Assembly (NCBI GenBank): GCA_021202205.1
Contig: JAJQDJ010000212.1
Coordinates: 1-5,172 of the forward strand
DNA length: 5,172 bases
Source of the DNA: Erysipelotrichaceae bacterium
GTDB lineage: Bacteria > Bacillota_I > Bacilli_A > Erysipelotrichales > Coprobacillaceae
Direction: 5' to 3'
Shown here: positions 4,165-5,172 of the stretch, piece after piece
Layout: the number at the start of each line of letters is the position of its first letter
Position numbering within the stretch: position 1 is the first letter of the stretch
Program-made: the position numbers and the translations under genes
Notes under the pieces: generated by a model
Seen by the model: only the letters and a program-made list of their open reading frames with translations
Told to the model about the DNA's origin: nothing
The model's database searches: none

Positions 4165-5172
4165 CTTTGTAAATATAAAACTAACACCAATTTCCTGATT
4201 TTTAGCCGTTACATGATAGCCAAACATATCAGCAATTTTCGCAACAATGGATAATCCTAATCCGAATTGTCCTTTGACTCCTTTAACATAAGGATCAAAT
4301 AAATAAGGAATAGATTCTTCTTCTAAAGCTTCCCCATCATTATAAATTTCTAAATATTTATCTTTAAGAATAATCTTAATCTCGCTTTTTGCGTATCTTG
4401 AAGCATTAGCAATAATATTTTCTATTGCCACACGCCAATGTTCTTCATCACCAATAAAACTAACATTATCTAATTCACTCACCAATTGTAAATCATTTAG
4501 TGCTTCCATTTGAGCCACAATCTTTTCTATAAGCTGTTTCATATCAAAAGTTTCTAATTCAATATTTTCACCTTGTAAATAATCCAAACGATTTAAATAT
4601 AAGAAAGATTTTACCTTGTGTTCTAGACGATCAGCATTTTCTATAATAATATCCATAGAACTATCTTTATCACCATAAGGATATATATCGTCTTTGACAC
4701 TTTGGCTATAGGTTTGTATTAAAGCAATTGGTGTTTTTAAATCATGAGACATATTATGAATCATTTCTTCTTTGATTTCTTCTTGACGATCTAGACCTTC
4801 CTTCATAGCAACCAAAGCTTGTGATACAACCCCTATTTCATCTTCTCTATCAATATTAAGTTCACTTTCTTTTCCTAACTTAATATCATCAATATAATTC
4901 TTAATCTTTTTTAGTGGATTAATAAGACTAAATACCCATGCAACCATGACTAAAGCAATCATTGCAAAAAAAGCATATTGAATATAAACAATTTGATTTT
5001 TAATATCAGCAATCATATCATTAGAATATTCACTATCAATAATTGATATCAAATATTGACCACTATTATTTGTTTCTGTAATACAATAATAATAAGTATT
5101 ATCACCTATTGTACCTTTATTTTGAATGACATCCGTATCACTATTAAGAATTTCTTGTAAATCAGCACCAAA
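4159..5172 (-). CDS. Sensor histidine kinase, partial (N-terminus beyond right edge)
   Basis: The reading frame has no stop up to the window edge: 337 residues are visible and the beginning is missing. A TTG at 5052 could be taken as a start, but the 40 codons before it continue sensibly (FGADLQEILNSD..., GTIGDNTYYYC), so it is internal. Using the first visible residue as 1, the order is the end of an extracytoplasmic sensor domain (1-60), a membrane helix (about 61-84), HAMP linker (85-130), HisKA dimerisation domain with H-box NMSHDLKTPI and phospho-acceptor His143, then HATPase_c with N-box IENIIANASRY, G1-like YNDG, LFDPYVKG and GQFGLGLSIV. It would autophosphorylate His143 and pass phosphate to a response regulator, expected just upstream off the right edge. 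The visible sensor part is Tyr/Asn/Asp-rich with one Cys; no ligand can be named. It ends inside the shared terminator. Confidence 0.93.
   Translation of the reverse strand, partial: FGADLQEILNSDTDVIQNKGTIGDNTYYYCITETNNSGQYLISIIDSEYSNDMIADIKNQIVYIQYAFFAMIALVMVAWVFSLINPLKKIKNYIDDIKLGKESELNIDREDEIGVVSQALVAMKEGLDRQEEIKEEMIHNMSHDLKTPIALIQTYSQSVKDDIYPYGDKDSSMDIIIENADRLEHKVKSFLYLNRLDYLQGENIELETFDMKQLIEKIVAQMEALNDLQLVSELDNVSFIGDEEHWRVAIENIIANASRYAKSEIKIILKDKYLEIYNDGEALEEESIPYLFDPYVKGVKGQFGLGLSIVAKIADMFGYHVTAKNQEIGVSFIFTKK

Overview
This window is AT-rich, low-GC Firmicutes-type DNA with strong AAGGAGG ribosome-binding sites and TATAAT-like promoter boxes. Gene content and protein style fit a gut Firmicute; I lean to an Erysipelotrichia or Coprobacillaceae-like host, but that placement is an impression, not a measurement. 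I see no phage, plasmid, CRISPR or transposase genes.

Layout. Positions 1-55 are a non-coding tail with two small inverted repeats, one of which may be the terminator of the gene to its right. Positions 56-2247 hold a tightly packed four-gene operon on the minus strand. In order of transcription it encodes a thioredoxin-fold lipoprotein with CSEC, a second paralogous lipoprotein with CPIC, the purine nucleoside phosphorylase DeoD, and a HAD-IB-type phosphatase. The junctions are ATGA, TAA-C-ATG and ATGA, so the operon looks translationally coupled throughout. Positions 2248-2409 are a divergent intergenic region with candidate back-to-back promoters around one TTGCAA box and an AT-only palindrome. 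Positions 2410-4138 hold a plus-strand operon: an unrecognised 121-residue soluble protein, a short NfeD-family membrane protein, and a QmcA/stomatin-like SPFH protein. A perfect 32-bp palindrome at 4133-4164 contains the stop codons of both converging genes and should end transcription from both sides. From 4159 to the right edge is a minus-strand sensor histidine kinase whose N-terminus lies outside the window.

How the genes work together. NfeD plus SPFH is a known partnership that organises membrane microdomains; the unknown first gene is a candidate extra component or regulator. The minus operon combines two surface-anchored thiol-redox or disulfide-binding candidates with purine salvage (DeoD) and a small phosphatase, a combination with no obvious metabolic logic. 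The kinase is probably half of a two-component pair whose regulator lies off the right edge. The window is mostly ordinary chromosomal housekeeping or accessory content. The points most worth following are the paired lipoproteins, the unknown protein ahead of NfeD-SPFH, the shared stop/terminator palindrome, and the divergent promoter region.
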